Source of the DNA: Planctomycetota bacterium
Lineage (GTDB): Bacteria; Planctomycetota; Planctomycetia; Gemmatales; Gemmataceae
Direction: 5' to 3'
Length of the DNA: 42,686 bases
Assembly: GCA_021781415.1 (NCBI GenBank)
Contig: JAJXWW010000093.1
Location: forward strand, 1-42,686
The notes beneath the pieces are model-generated. The model was not told the DNA's origin and searched no databases. It saw nothing but the letters and a program-made list of their open reading frames with translations. Shown one piece after another: positions 34,396 through 42,562 of the stretch. Both the position numbers and the translations under genes were made by a program. Every line of letters starts with the position of its first letter. Position 1 is the first letter of the stretch.

Positions 34396-34832
34396 GTCGT
34401 CCTAGCCTCATCGAATTTTTTCGGCGTCCACGCGGACGCTGATTTTCTCTCATGTTTCGTGTCGTTCCTGCCGATGGTGGTTGCGCTCCCTCGCGCATTC
34501 AGCTGTAATCTGCGAGGAAGAGAGAAAGTGTGCGAGCAACAACAACTGAACGAGCGACCTGGGAGATTTCTTGCACAAAATTCGTGGGTCGACTCACGCT
34601 CGCTTTCGGTTATCGGCCATTGTTGAGTTAGTTCCAACGGCGCGCTACTTGCTCACTCATTCCGATGGGTTTCCTACTCCGCTCGTCGGAAAACTGCCGG
34701 ATCGTGAGTTCGGCGCGCTTTCAAGGGAGGGCCATGTAGGCGACGTGGTCCTGTTTGAAGCACATCGTAGGCGAGCTGGAACGCGGTATACCTCGGAGAC
34801 GCCGCGTTCCCTTTTCGAGGGCGGACGAAAAT
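34396..34832. other. Non-coding stretch before the amylase gene
   Basis: 437 bases between the isomerase stop and the amylase start. Open frames here exist on both strands but lack family-like sequence and ribosome sites. No tRNA, clear terminator, riboswitch or repeat was seen. A promoter for the amylase may lie here, so the amylase could be a separate transcript. Confidence 0.5.
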
Positions 34833-36110
34833 ATGCAGCAAGAGATTCGAGTGCCATGGGTAGCTGTCGTTTCTTATCCCCAGGGTCAGACCCCGGCGGA
34901 GGTGAAACACTACATCGGAAACGGTCGAGATATTCTATTGGAGGGCTTTCACTGGGAATCGCATCGAGGCGGCGTCGATCCGGCGACCGGAGCGAAAACG
35001 AGTTGGTATCGCGTCATCGAGGACAACACGGCGGCGATTAAGGCGGCGGGCTTTACTTGGGTCTGGTTCCCCCCGCCCTCCGATTCGCTCGCGCCCCAAG
35101 GCTACATCCCGCGCCGGTGGAACACGTTCGACACGGCTTACGGCCGCGAAGAGGAATTGCGCTCCGCCTTGAACGCCTTGGAGCCGGTGCGCGGCTTGGC
35201 GGACGTGGTCATCAATCACCGTGTCGGCGTACACACCAGTGGCGCGGATTTCGACGATCCGCCGTTCGCCGACAATCGAGCGGCCATCGCTCGCGACGAC
35301 TCGTCCGGCGTGGGAACCGGCAATCCCGACTCTGGCGAACATCACGCCGCCGGACGGGATCTCGATCACACCAACCCCGATGTGCGCAACGCCATCAAAA
35401 CCTACCTGCGCCGTCTCAAGAATCTCGGCTTTCAAGGCTGGCGCTACGATTTGACCAAAGGCTACGCCGGACGTTTTATCGCCGACTACAACGACGCTAC
35501 CGCGCCGGGCTTCTCCGTGGGCGAATTCTACGACGGCGACCGCCAAAAAGTGACGAGTTGGATCGACGCCACCGGAGGCAAGACCACGGCTTTCGATTTT
35601 CCCACTCGCTATCTCTTGTATGAAGCCTGTCTGAGCGACGACTACGGACGGCTGCATTCGACGCACAATGGCCGAGCCGTCCCGGCCGGACTGCTCGGTT
35701 TCTGGCCCAGTCGTTCCGTGACTTTTCTCGACAATCACGATACCGAATATCGCCGCGACTACGATAACAGTTGTCACAACGACGGAACCCGCCACTTTCC
35801 CGGCGACACGGTAAGCATCGGCTACGCCTACATGCTGACGCATCCCGGCACGCCGTGCGTCTTCTGGTCGCACTTCTTCGATTGGGGCGAACCGACTCGG
35901 CGGCGCATCGAACGGTTGATGCATCTGCGCAAGCACTGCGGCATCCATGCCCGCAGCCACGTTGACATCCGCGAAGCGAATCGAGGTTTGTACGCGGCGA
36001 TCGTCGATGGCAAAGTCGCCGTGAAATTGGGCCGGCGCGGCTGGTCGCCTGGTGGCGGCTGGCACTTGGCCCTCGACGGCGACCGCTTCGCCGTCTGGAT
36101 GCGTAACTAA
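34833..36110 (+). CDS. Alpha-amylase of plant type (GH13_6-like)
   Basis: 425 residues, the length of cereal alpha-amylases. It cuts internal alpha-1,4 bonds of starch-like glucan. All GH13 regions are present: DVVINH (124-129), GWRYDLTKG with nucleophile Asp206, FSVGEFYDG with acid/base Glu231, and FLDNHDTEYRR with Asp303. Several stretches are specifically plant-like: ILLEGFHWESH at 34-44, FPPPSDSLAPQGYIPRRW, GYAYMLTHPGTPCVFWSHFFDWG, and the C-terminal GIHARSHVDIREANRGLYAA. No signal peptide is seen, so the enzyme should be cytoplasmic, as is the dikinase. The ATG at 34833 is preferred; an in-frame ATG at 34755 would add 26 atypical residues. A tandem palindromic array starts right after its stop. 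Confidence 0.93.
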   Translation: MQQEIRVPWVAVVSYPQGQTPAEVKHYIGNGRDILLEGFHWESHRGGVDPATGAKTSWYRVIEDNTAAIKAAGFTWVWFPPPSDSLAPQGYIPRRWNTFDTAYGREEELRSALNALEPVRGLADVVINHRVGVHTSGADFDDPPFADNRAAIARDDSSGVGTGNPDSGEHHAAGRDLDHTNPDVRNAIKTYLRRLKNLGFQGWRYDLTKGYAGRFIADYNDATAPGFSVGEFYDGDRQKVTSWIDATGGKTTAFDFPTRYLLYEACLSDDYGRLHSTHNGRAVPAGLLGFWPSRSVTFLDNHDTEYRRDYDNSCHNDGTRHFPGDTVSIGYAYMLTHPGTPCVFWSHFFDWGEPTRRRIERLMHLRKHCGIHARSHVDIREANRGLYAAIVDGKVAVKLGRRGWSPGGGWHLALDGDRFAVWMRN

Positions 36111-36270
36111 GGCGAACCGGCAGCGTAAGCTGCCGGGTCTATGGCCCACAAACCCGGCAGCTCACGCTGCCGGTTTGTCTTACCCGGCAGCTCACGCTGC
36201 CGGTTTGTCTTACCCGGCAGCTCACGCTGCCGGTTTGTCTTACCCGGCAGCTCACGCTGCCGGTTCGCCT
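36111..36270. repeat. Tandem array of 30-bp palindromic units (family A)
   Basis: Four 30-bp units run 36151-36180, 36181-36210, 36211-36240 and 36241-36270, the inner ones identical. An inverted unit at 36111-36138 is the reverse complement of 36242-36269 with one mismatch. Each unit holds a 7-bp stem CGGCAGC/GCTGCCG around a 4-base loop. Read on the minus strand the loops are GTGA, while the inverted unit reads GTAA on the plus strand, so all are GNRA-type when drawn in the same orientation. The array separates the amylase and pyrH genes. An open frame across it (repeating decapeptide SYPAAHAAGL) is a by-product of the repeat. Confidence 0.92.
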
Positions 36271-36344
36271 TCTCTCGCCGATGGACGCGGGCACTTCTAT
36301 AATCCCGGAGAGATCCGCGTCAACCGAATATCGAGAAGCACCTC

Positions 36345-37091
36345 ATGGACGAACACGGCAGCAACGATCCTTTACGGCCAAAATATCGGCGCGTCATTCT
36401 GAAACTGAGCGGCGAAGGGTTTGGCTATCCCGGCAAAAGCGGGATAAGCATCGACGAAACCTTGAGCATTGCCCGGCAGGCCCAGCGCATCGTCGAACGC
36501 GGCGTGCAGTTGGCGATTGTCGTCGGCGCGGGGAATATCCTGCGCGGAGCGCAATTCAGCGCCGGCGGCGATGTCATCAAGGAAGCGACGGCGCACTACA
36601 TGGGCATGCTCGCCACGGTTCTCAATGGCCTGGCCTTGCAAGACGCCCTGGAGAGCCTCAACTGTGAAACGCGCTTGCAGACGGCGATTCGCATGGAGAC
36701 CGTGGCCGAACCCTACATCCGCCGACGCTGCATGAGACATCTGGAGAAGCGGCGTATCGTCATTCTCGCCGGCGGTACCGGCAATCCGTTTGTCACCACC
36801 GACACCGCCGCCGCCCTGCGAGCGCGCGAGCTGGACGCCGATATTCTTCTGAAGGCCACCAAGGTAGACGGCGTTTACAGCGCTCCGCCGGAGATCAATC
36901 CCCACGCCGTTCGGTACGAAAAGTTGACTTACTATCAGGTGCTGCGCGATAATCTCCAAGTGATGGATATGTCGGCCATCAGCTTGTGCCAAGAAGCGAA
37001 GATGCCCATTCTGGTCTTCAACTTCAAACAGGACGGCAACATCGAACGCGCCATTGCCGGACACGCCATCGGTACCGTGGTCAGTGGTTAG
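36345..37091 (+). CDS. pyrH: UMP kinase
   Basis: It phosphorylates UMP to UDP in pyrimidine synthesis; it is hexameric and of the amino acid kinase fold. 248 residues with [10 protein letters not shown] (phosphate loop), [48 protein letters not shown] and [12 protein letters not shown], all standard for bacterial PyrH. The N-terminus has about 14 extra residues before the first strand. It is followed after 84 bases by frr, the usual partner; rpsB and tsf, which often precede pyrH, are absent here. The stop TAG lies in a GGTTAGCCGCG stretch shared with the ispF hairpin. Confidence 0.97.
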   Translation: MDEHGSNDPLRPKYRRVILKLSGEGFGYPGKSGISIDETLSIARQAQRIVERGVQLAIVVGAGNILRGAQFSAGGDVIKEATAHYMGMLATVLNGLALQDALESLNCETRLQTAIRMETVAEPYIRRRCMRHLEKRRIVILAGGTGNPFVTTDTAAALRARELDADILLKATKVDGVYSAPPEINPHAVRYEKLTYYQVLRDNLQVMDMSAISLCQEAKMPILVFNFKQDGNIERAIAGHAIGTVVSG

Positions 37092-37175
37092 CCGCGATTT
37101 GGGGTCAGCGCGAGATCGAACGCGCGAGCCTTTCTGGATCGCGTCGAGTGGACATGGTTGGAAGAAGGTGGGAAC

Positions 37176-37736
37176 ATGAGCAGCGATGAAATTCTCCTCG
37201 ACACCGAGGAACGGATGGAAAAAGCGGTCAATGTGTTCCGCGATGAACTGCGGGGCTTGCGCACGGGCCGGGCCACTCCCGCCCTCGTCGATAGCCTGCG
37301 CGTCGAGTATTACGGATCGCCGACACCGCTCAAGCAACTGGCGCAGATCAGCACGCCCGATCCGCAGCAGATCGTGATTCGGCCCTTCGATCAGAGCGTC
37401 TTAAAAGACGTGGAGAAGGCGATCCGGTCCAGCGATCTGGGCATGTCGCCGACCAACGACGGCAAGATCATTCGCTTGCAAGTTCCGCCCATGAGTGGCG
37501 AACAACGCAAGAAGATGGCGCAGCGCATCAAGAAGTCCGCCGAGGATGCCAAGGTTGCCTGCCGCAATATCCGCCGCGACGGCAACAAACATTTCGAGCA
37601 GGCCGAGAAGTCCAAGGAGATGACCGAGGACGAACGAGACAAGGGCAAGGATGAAGTGCAGGCGCTGCTTAAGAAATACGAAGAGAAGATTTCGGAGATG
37701 GCGGACAAAAAGGAAGCCGAAATCATGGAGACGTGA
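37176..37736 (+). CDS. frr: Ribosome recycling factor
   Basis: It works with EF-G to split the post-termination ribosome. 186 residues, the normal length. Characteristic parts are RTGRATPALVDSLRVEYYGSPTPL (start of domain II; written here as the conserved GRATPAL and YYGSPTPL blocks), QIVIRPFD, IGLxxPT-like DLGMSPTNDG, and the long C-terminal helices with KKYEEKISEMADKKEAEIM. The ATG at 37176 has AGGTGGG upstream; the TTG at 37158 is six codons earlier and less likely. It pairs with pyrH. Confidence 0.97.
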   Translation: MSSDEILLDTEERMEKAVNVFRDELRGLRTGRATPALVDSLRVEYYGSPTPLKQLAQISTPDPQQIVIRPFDQSVLKDVEKAIRSSDLGMSPTNDGKIIRLQVPPMSGEQRKKMAQRIKKSAEDAKVACRNIRRDGNKHFEQAEKSKEMTEDERDKGKDEVQALLKKYEEKISEMADKKEAEIMET

Positions 37737-37749
37737 GAGCGAATAACAC

Positions 37750-37886
37750 GCTGCGAAGCGCGCGGAGAGCGCAGAGACGAAAAACGAAGGCGGCAAGAAG
37801 AGAATGGAATTGCTGTTTTCTTCCTCCTTGCCTTTTCTCTTTCTTTTTTCTCTGCGCTCTCCTCGTTCTCCGTGGTTCGATTTTTA
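37750..37886. repeat. Imperfect long inverted repeat after frr (family D)
   Basis: GGAGAGCGCAGAG at 37764-37776 is the exact reverse complement of CTCTGCGCTCTCC near 37850-37862. Inner stretches also pair partly (GGCAAGAAGAGAA with the TTCTTCCTCCTTGCC region). Polypyrimidine runs fill the right half. It occupies most of the 163 bases between frr and the calcium ATPase gene and could end pyrH-frr transcription. Confidence 0.65.
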
Positions 37887-37899
37887 GGGAGAGGTCGTT

Positions 37900-40800
37900 A
37901 TGCGCACCGTTCAGGACATCGAACAACTCTTTCCCGGTGCGGCCGAGAACGGTCTTTCATCCGCAGCCGTGGCTCAAAGTCGGCAGCGGTTCGGCTTCAA
38001 TCGACTAACACCTCTGCCGCGCGAACCGTTATGGAAGAAGTTTCTCGAAAAATTCGACGAACCGATCATCAAGATCCTGCTCGGCGCGGCACTGTTGTCG
38101 ATGTTCGTCGATCTCTTTCAGAATCGGCCCTCTCTCGCTGGGACCGCCTTGGCCGTCGTCGCCGTCGTTCTCGGCTCGGTTTTCGCTCTTCGTAAGGGCC
38201 ATTGGGTTCCAAGCATTCTCTTCGTCTCGGCCATCGTTCTGTTCTTCGTGGGGCTGATCGTGGCGCGGCATCCTTCCGTCGAAGGATTGGCCGTCATGGT
38301 TGCCGTCATTCTCGCCACCGGCGTCGCCTTTTTGAGCGAGTATAAAAGCGACCGCGAATTTGAAGTGCTGAACGCGCACAAGGATTCGCTGACCGTCAAG
38401 GTCATCCGCGATGGGACGATTCACACCACCCCGCTCGAAGACGTGTGCCTGGGAGATGCCGTCGTGTTGGAGACGGGCGACGAGATTCCGGCAGACGGAC
38501 GACTGGTCAAGGCGACCGATTTGTACGTCGACCAATCGCTGATGACCGGCGAATCCGAGCCGGTGCGCAAACGTCCACAACCGCCGAGCGACGCCCTCGA
38601 AGGGACGGATCAACTGGGGTGTGTCTATCGGGGTACTCAGGTCGTCGACGGCGTGGCGCAAATGTGCGTGACCGAGGTGGGGGACGCGACGGCCTTGGGG
38701 CAGATCGCGCGCCGATTGTCCGCCGAGGTCGAAGAAGACGAGAGCGAAGACAGCGGCGAGAAGCGCGTTCAGCGTAAACTGACCATCTCCAAAGAATTGA
38801 CGCCGCTGCAACTGAAACTGAAGAATCTGGCCGATCTCATCAGCAACGTCGGCTATCTTGCCGCCGTCGCCATTTTCTTTGCTCTGTTGGCGCGCGGCGC
38901 GTTCTTCGCCGATCCGCGCGAAGTCTACTGGCCGCATTCGATGGAAGAAGCCATCAAGGTGGCCGGCCATCTGCTCAACTACTTCGTCTACATGGTCATC
39001 ATTATCGTCGTGGCCGTGCCGGAAGGGCTGCCGATGAGTGTGACCGTCTCCCTGGCACTCGCCATGCGCAAGATGACTCGCGCCAACAGCCTCGTCCGCC
39101 AACTCGTGGCTTGCGAGACCATCGGCTCGGCGACGGTCATTTGCTCCGACAAGACTGGCACGCTAACGCAAAACAAGATGCAAGTGGTGCGCGTCTTTTG
39201 GGACGGCGAGATTCACGACCGCGGTACTCCGCAATGGCTTGCTCCGGCGCTGCCGCCGGTCGGCGGCGGACGCCCTCTCGATTGGATCGCGCTCAATGCC
39301 GCCGTGAATTCGACGGCCAATCTCGAAGAGAAACAGGGCAAGCTCGTCACGGTCGGCAATTCCACCGAAGGTTCGCTACTCCATTGGCTGCACGAGACCG
39401 GGTTGGAGTATCCAAAAACCCGCCTGCAATTCGCTCCGCTGTATCAGATCCATTTCTCTTCCGAACGCAAGCGCATGACCACGGTGATTCACCACGGGGA
39501 TAAGTTGGTGTCTCTGGTAAAAGGCGCGCCAGAGTGGGTTCTCGAACAGAGTACGCACTATCAAACGGCGGACGGAGGCGTCCGCGAGTGGACGGCGGAA
39601 GCACGCGCGAAGGTGCAATCGTCCTTGAAAGACTCGGCAAGCCAAGCCATGAGAACGCTGGGGTTCGGTTACGCGGTGCTTCCGAACGATACTCCCGCCG
39701 AGGACGATGCCTTGCACGAACGGCGCGAAGTTTTGGAGAAGGGCCTCGTCTTCACCGGATTCCTGGCCATCCGCGACCCGCTGCGCGACGACGTGAAAGA
39801 CGCCGTCGATCGATGCCGTCGAGCCGGAATCGAGGTAAAAATGATCACCGGCGACAACGTCGAGACGGCTCGCGCCATCGCCTACGACATCGGTTTGATC
39901 GAGAGCCGCGAATCGCCCATCGACGCGCCGAACGCCGTGGTACTTACGAGCGCCCAATTCAACGAATGGCATGCGCGTTTGATGGATTTGAAGAAGCGCA
40001 ACGATCTATCCGCCGAGGACGCGAGCCGGCGGGACGAGTTGATGTCTCAGTTGACCGGACTGCGCGTATTGGCCCGCGCGCGCCCCTTGGACAAGTACAA
40101 GATGGTCGAGCTTCTGCAAGAAAAAGGGCACGTTGTCGCCGTCACCGGCGATGGAACCAACGATGCCCCCGCACTCAAGAAAGCCGACGTTGGATTGGCG
40201 ATGGGCATAGCTGGAACGGAAGTCGCCAAGGAAGCGAGCAAGATCGTGTTGCTCGACGATGCCTTCTCCACCATCGTCAAGGCCGTTCATTGGGGCCGTT
40301 CGCTGTACGAGAACATTCAACGCTTCATTCAGTTTCAGCTGACGATCAATGTCAGCGCGTTGACCATCGCGTTCGTCGGCCCGTTTTTCAATGTGCGTCC
40401 GCCATTCACGGTCCTGCAATTGCTGTGGATTAACGTCATCATGGATACGTTCGCCTCCATCGCCTTGTGTTCGGAACCGCCGCGTCCGGGCTTAATGAAC
40501 GCTCCTCCCAAGCGCAAGGACGAGAACATCGTGACCCCGGCGATGGTGCGGACCATTTTCGCCACCGCTTCCTTTTTCGTCGCGGTCATGCTGGTCCTGC
40601 TCCTAGGGATGAAACATTTCTCCTGGTTCGAGTCCGGCAGCGGCAGCAATCCGGACGATTGGGATTTTGACCCTCTTAATGTCCGTCAAGTGAGCATCTT
40701 CTTCACCGCCTACGTCTTTTTCCAAGTGTGGAATCAGATCAATTGTCGCTCGCTCACCCCGGAGAGCAGCGGACTGAGCGGACTTCTGAAGAACCCGGTC

Positions 40801-41001
40801 TTCCTAACCATTGCCGGCACGGTGGCCGTCGTGCAAGCCCTCATCGTCAGCGTTCCGGGATTGGGACAACTCTTCAAGGTCGAGCCGTTGTCGCCGTTCG
40901 ATTGGCTGTGTCTGCTCGGCGGCACGGCCTCGGTGTTGGTATTCGGCGAAATCGCCCGACGAATCCGTTTGGCGACCGCGTCGACCGCGCCGCGCATTTG
41001 A
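37900..41001 (+). CDS. Calcium-transporting P-type ATPase, PMCA/SERCA-like
   Basis: 1033 residues of a P-type IIA/IIB pump that exports Ca2+ using ATP. In order: TGES (216-219, actuator), PEGLP in membrane helix 4 (from 374), DKTGTLT with phosphorylated Asp417, KGAPEW in the nucleotide domain, TGDGTNDAP (749-757), and six C-terminal spans with QLLWINVIMDTFASIAL. The C-terminal set and the VNSTANL-type nucleotide domain look more like plasma-membrane Ca ATPases than bacterial KdpB or heavy-metal pumps. The actuator-to-helix 3 linker is unusually acidic (VEEDESEDSGEK). GGGAGAGG precedes the ATG. The gene stands alone. Confidence 0.93.
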   Translation: MRTVQDIEQLFPGAAENGLSSAAVAQSRQRFGFNRLTPLPREPLWKKFLEKFDEPIIKILLGAALLSMFVDLFQNRPSLAGTALAVVAVVLGSVFALRKGHWVPSILFVSAIVLFFVGLIVARHPSVEGLAVMVAVILATGVAFLSEYKSDREFEVLNAHKDSLTVKVIRDGTIHTTPLEDVCLGDAVVLETGDEIPADGRLVKATDLYVDQSLMTGESEPVRKRPQPPSDALEGTDQLGCVYRGTQVVDGVAQMCVTEVGDATALGQIARRLSAEVEEDESEDSGEKRVQRKLTISKELTPLQLKLKNLADLISNVGYLAAVAIFFALLARGAFFADPREVYWPHSMEEAIKVAGHLLNYFVYMVIIIVVAVPEGLPMSVTVSLALAMRKMTRANSLVRQLVACETIGSATVICSDKTGTLTQNKMQVVRVFWDGEIHDRGTPQWLAPALPPVGGGRPLDWIALNAAVNSTANLEEKQGKLVTVGNSTEGSLLHWLHETGLEYPKTRLQFAPLYQIHFSSERKRMTTVIHHGDKLVSLVKGAPEWVLEQSTHYQTADGGVREWTAEARAKVQSSLKDSASQAMRTLGFGYAVLPNDTPAEDDALHERREVLEKGLVFTGFLAIRDPLRDDVKDAVDRCRRAGIEVKMITGDNVETARAIAYDIGLIESRESPIDAPNAVVLTSAQFNEWHARLMDLKKRNDLSAEDASRRDELMSQLTGLRVLARARPLDKYKMVELLQEKGHVVAVTGDGTNDAPALKKADVGLAMGIAGTEVAKEASKIVLLDDAFSTIVKAVHWGRSLYENIQRFIQFQLTINVSALTIAFVGPFFNVRPPFTVLQLLWINVIMDTFASIALCSEPPRPGLMNAPPKRKDENIVTPAMVRTIFATASFFVAVMLVLLLGMKHFSWFESGSGSNPDDWDFDPLNVRQVSIFFTAYVFFQVWNQINCRSLTPESSGLSGLLKNPVFLTIAGTVAVVQALIVSVPGLGQLFKVEPLSPFDWLCLLGGTASVLVFGEIARRIRLATASTAPRI

Positions 41002-41072
41002 CTGCCAGACTCGCATGGACTACCCTTGTATCGAATTGTTTGACAGAACGGATCGCACTCTCGGAGTCCCAC

Positions 41073-41807
41073 ATGCTCGCCAATGCCCCCGTGACGTTCT
41101 GGCGCTGGCTCACCGGCCAATCGCTCGCCCTCGCTCCCACTTCGGAATCCACCAATGCCGGTGAGAATCGGCGCGTCTGGGTGCGGCAGGCGCTCCAAGT
41201 GAAGGTTCGATGCGGCGAGGCCAACGACGAGGCCGATGAGGGTGTGTACGGCCTGCTCCGCGACGTTTCGCGCGGCGGCATTCAAATCGTCTCGCCGCGC
41301 CGATTCGATTCGGGGACTCTCCTCAACATTCAGATCGCATCGCGGGAGCAAGCCGACTCGATGTCCGTGTTGGCCTGTGTCGTTCGCGCCCAGCCGCACG
41401 GCGATGGCGAATGGGCGATGGGCTGTCGCTTTTCCCGCGAGCTAGACGACCAACAGTTGGCTTTCTTCGGCGCATCCCGTGCCCGGCCAACGACTCCCGA
41501 TTCGCGCGGTTGGCAACGCTTTCCCTGTGAGGTCAATGCTTTCGTTCAGCGCGTCAACGGCACGGACCCCGCCCATCGACCGGCGCGCATTTTGGATATT
41601 GCCGTCGGCGGACTGGCGCTGCACGTTCAGGAGGCGATACCCGTGGGCGAGCTTGCCAACGTGGATCTCGTCGATGCCGCGGGCAAGCAGATTGTCTCGC
41701 TGCTGGCTTGCGTCGTGAACGGCCAAGCCGTCGCCGACGGGCATCGCCTCGGATGCAACTTCATTCGAGAGTTAAACGATTCGGAAATCCAGGCATTGAT
41801 GGTTTAA
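41073..41807 (+). CDS. Protein with two PilZ domains
   Basis: 244 residues from an ATG at 41073 with GGAG six bases upstream. The frame open from 40728 overlaps the calcium pump. The first PilZ domain has RRVWVRQ (RxxxR) and DVSRGGI (DxSxxG); the second has RGWQRF and DIAVGGLAL. Both end in a GCRFSREL / GCNFIREL strand. PilZ domains bind cyclic di-GMP through these residues and steer motility, matrix synthesis or secretion. Both domains keep the main arginines; the second has Ala for Ser in the DxSxxG motif. No transmembrane or output domain is present, so it should act by binding a partner. Confidence 0.85.
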   Translation: MLANAPVTFWRWLTGQSLALAPTSESTNAGENRRVWVRQALQVKVRCGEANDEADEGVYGLLRDVSRGGIQIVSPRRFDSGTLLNIQIASREQADSMSVLACVVRAQPHGDGEWAMGCRFSRELDDQQLAFFGASRARPTTPDSRGWQRFPCEVNAFVQRVNGTDPAHRPARILDIAVGGLALHVQEAIPVGELANVDLVDAAGKQIVSLLACVVNGQAVADGHRLGCNFIRELNDSEIQALMV

Positions 41808-41815
41808 TCGTTCGA

Positions 41816-42334
41816 CTATCGCTCGCCCACTTGTACGGGAGTCGAAACGGTGTCTTCGGCTCGGAGGTGCGGCGATCCCTCTAACCCTCCTCGCGCCGGT
41901 TCCGCTTTCCAACGACGATACACGATCGCATCGAGCGAGAACCAACCGCTGCCCACCAGAAAGATTGCCAACGACACCGCGATAATCAAGATATTGTACT
42001 CGTATCCCACCTTAAACGAGTTGCCGTGTGGGCCGACACCGATGGGGATGTAGTCTTCGTTCTTCATCACAAACGCGATGGCACCGGCCATGTCCACAAT
42101 CAGCACGAGGGCGGCCAGGCGCGACATCAAGCCGAAGATGAGGCAAAGTCCACAAATAAACTCGCCCCAGCCGATGAGTTGTTGCACGTTCGTCGACAGC
42201 ATGTCGGTCCACGACTGCGATAGGTTCGTTTGATGGATTTTGATGTAGCCGTGCGCGAAAAAGGCGAAGCCCAAGGTGATGCGGAGAATCGCTCGCGCCA
42301 ATTCGATGTGCGGCTTCTGCAAGTACCGGAACAT
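41816..42334 (-). CDS. DoxX-family membrane protein
   Basis: 172 residues with four hydrophobic segments. The start LARAILRITLGFAFFAHGYIKI and WGEFICGLCLIFGLMSRLAALVL fit the DoxX family, small membrane proteins linked to quinol oxidation, sulfur metabolism and stress. A C-terminal hydrophilic tail of about 30 residues is unremarkable. GGGAGGAG precedes the ATG. It converges with the PilZ gene, 8 bases apart. A precise role cannot be given. Confidence 0.88.
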   Translation of the reverse strand: MFRYLQKPHIELARAILRITLGFAFFAHGYIKIHQTNLSQSWTDMLSTNVQQLIGWGEFICGLCLIFGLMSRLAALVLIVDMAGAIAFVMKNEDYIPIGVGPHGNSFKVGYEYNILIIAVSLAIFLVGSGWFSLDAIVYRRWKAEPARGGLEGSPHLRAEDTVSTPVQVGER

Positions 42335-42562
42335 GAGAGTTACTCCTCCCGACCATGCGGGTATGCAAAGGATGGAATCTCCCCACGCGGAGAGGCGTCC
42401 GGGGTTCGTACTCGGTAGCGCGGCTAACCATCCCTAACGGATGACGCGCGCAAACGATCGCATTTCTCGATGTCGGATTGATTCTTCCCCATTGCACCGC
42501 CTCGGCCCGCTGTAGTCAAGAAAAATCCGTTCGATTTCTAAAAGGCTCAAAGGCGTAGTCGC
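42335..42562. other. Intergenic region between the DoxX gene and the insertion-sequence end
   Basis: Together with the insertion-sequence end this leaves about 337 bases without a complete gene. It contains an inverted GGTTAGCCGCG element at about 42415-42427, shared with the ispF and pyrH stop regions, and probably the DoxX promoter. A minus-strand frame here (GHFYRVKTGHFYC) only reads the repeats of the insertion-sequence end. Confidence 0.5.

Noticed and set aside
34571..35041. 156-residue plus-strand frame before the amylase
   Set aside because: It overlaps the amylase in another frame and has arginine-rich, low-plausibility composition and no ribosome site.
36111..36270. CRISPR array
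   Set aside because: The 30-bp units are directly adjacent with no variable spacers, and no cas gene is present.
36052..36402. Open frame encoding a repeated SYPAAHAAGL decapeptide
   Set aside because: It is a reading of the 30-bp palindromic array and overlaps the amylase and pyrH ends. The repeat explains it without coding.
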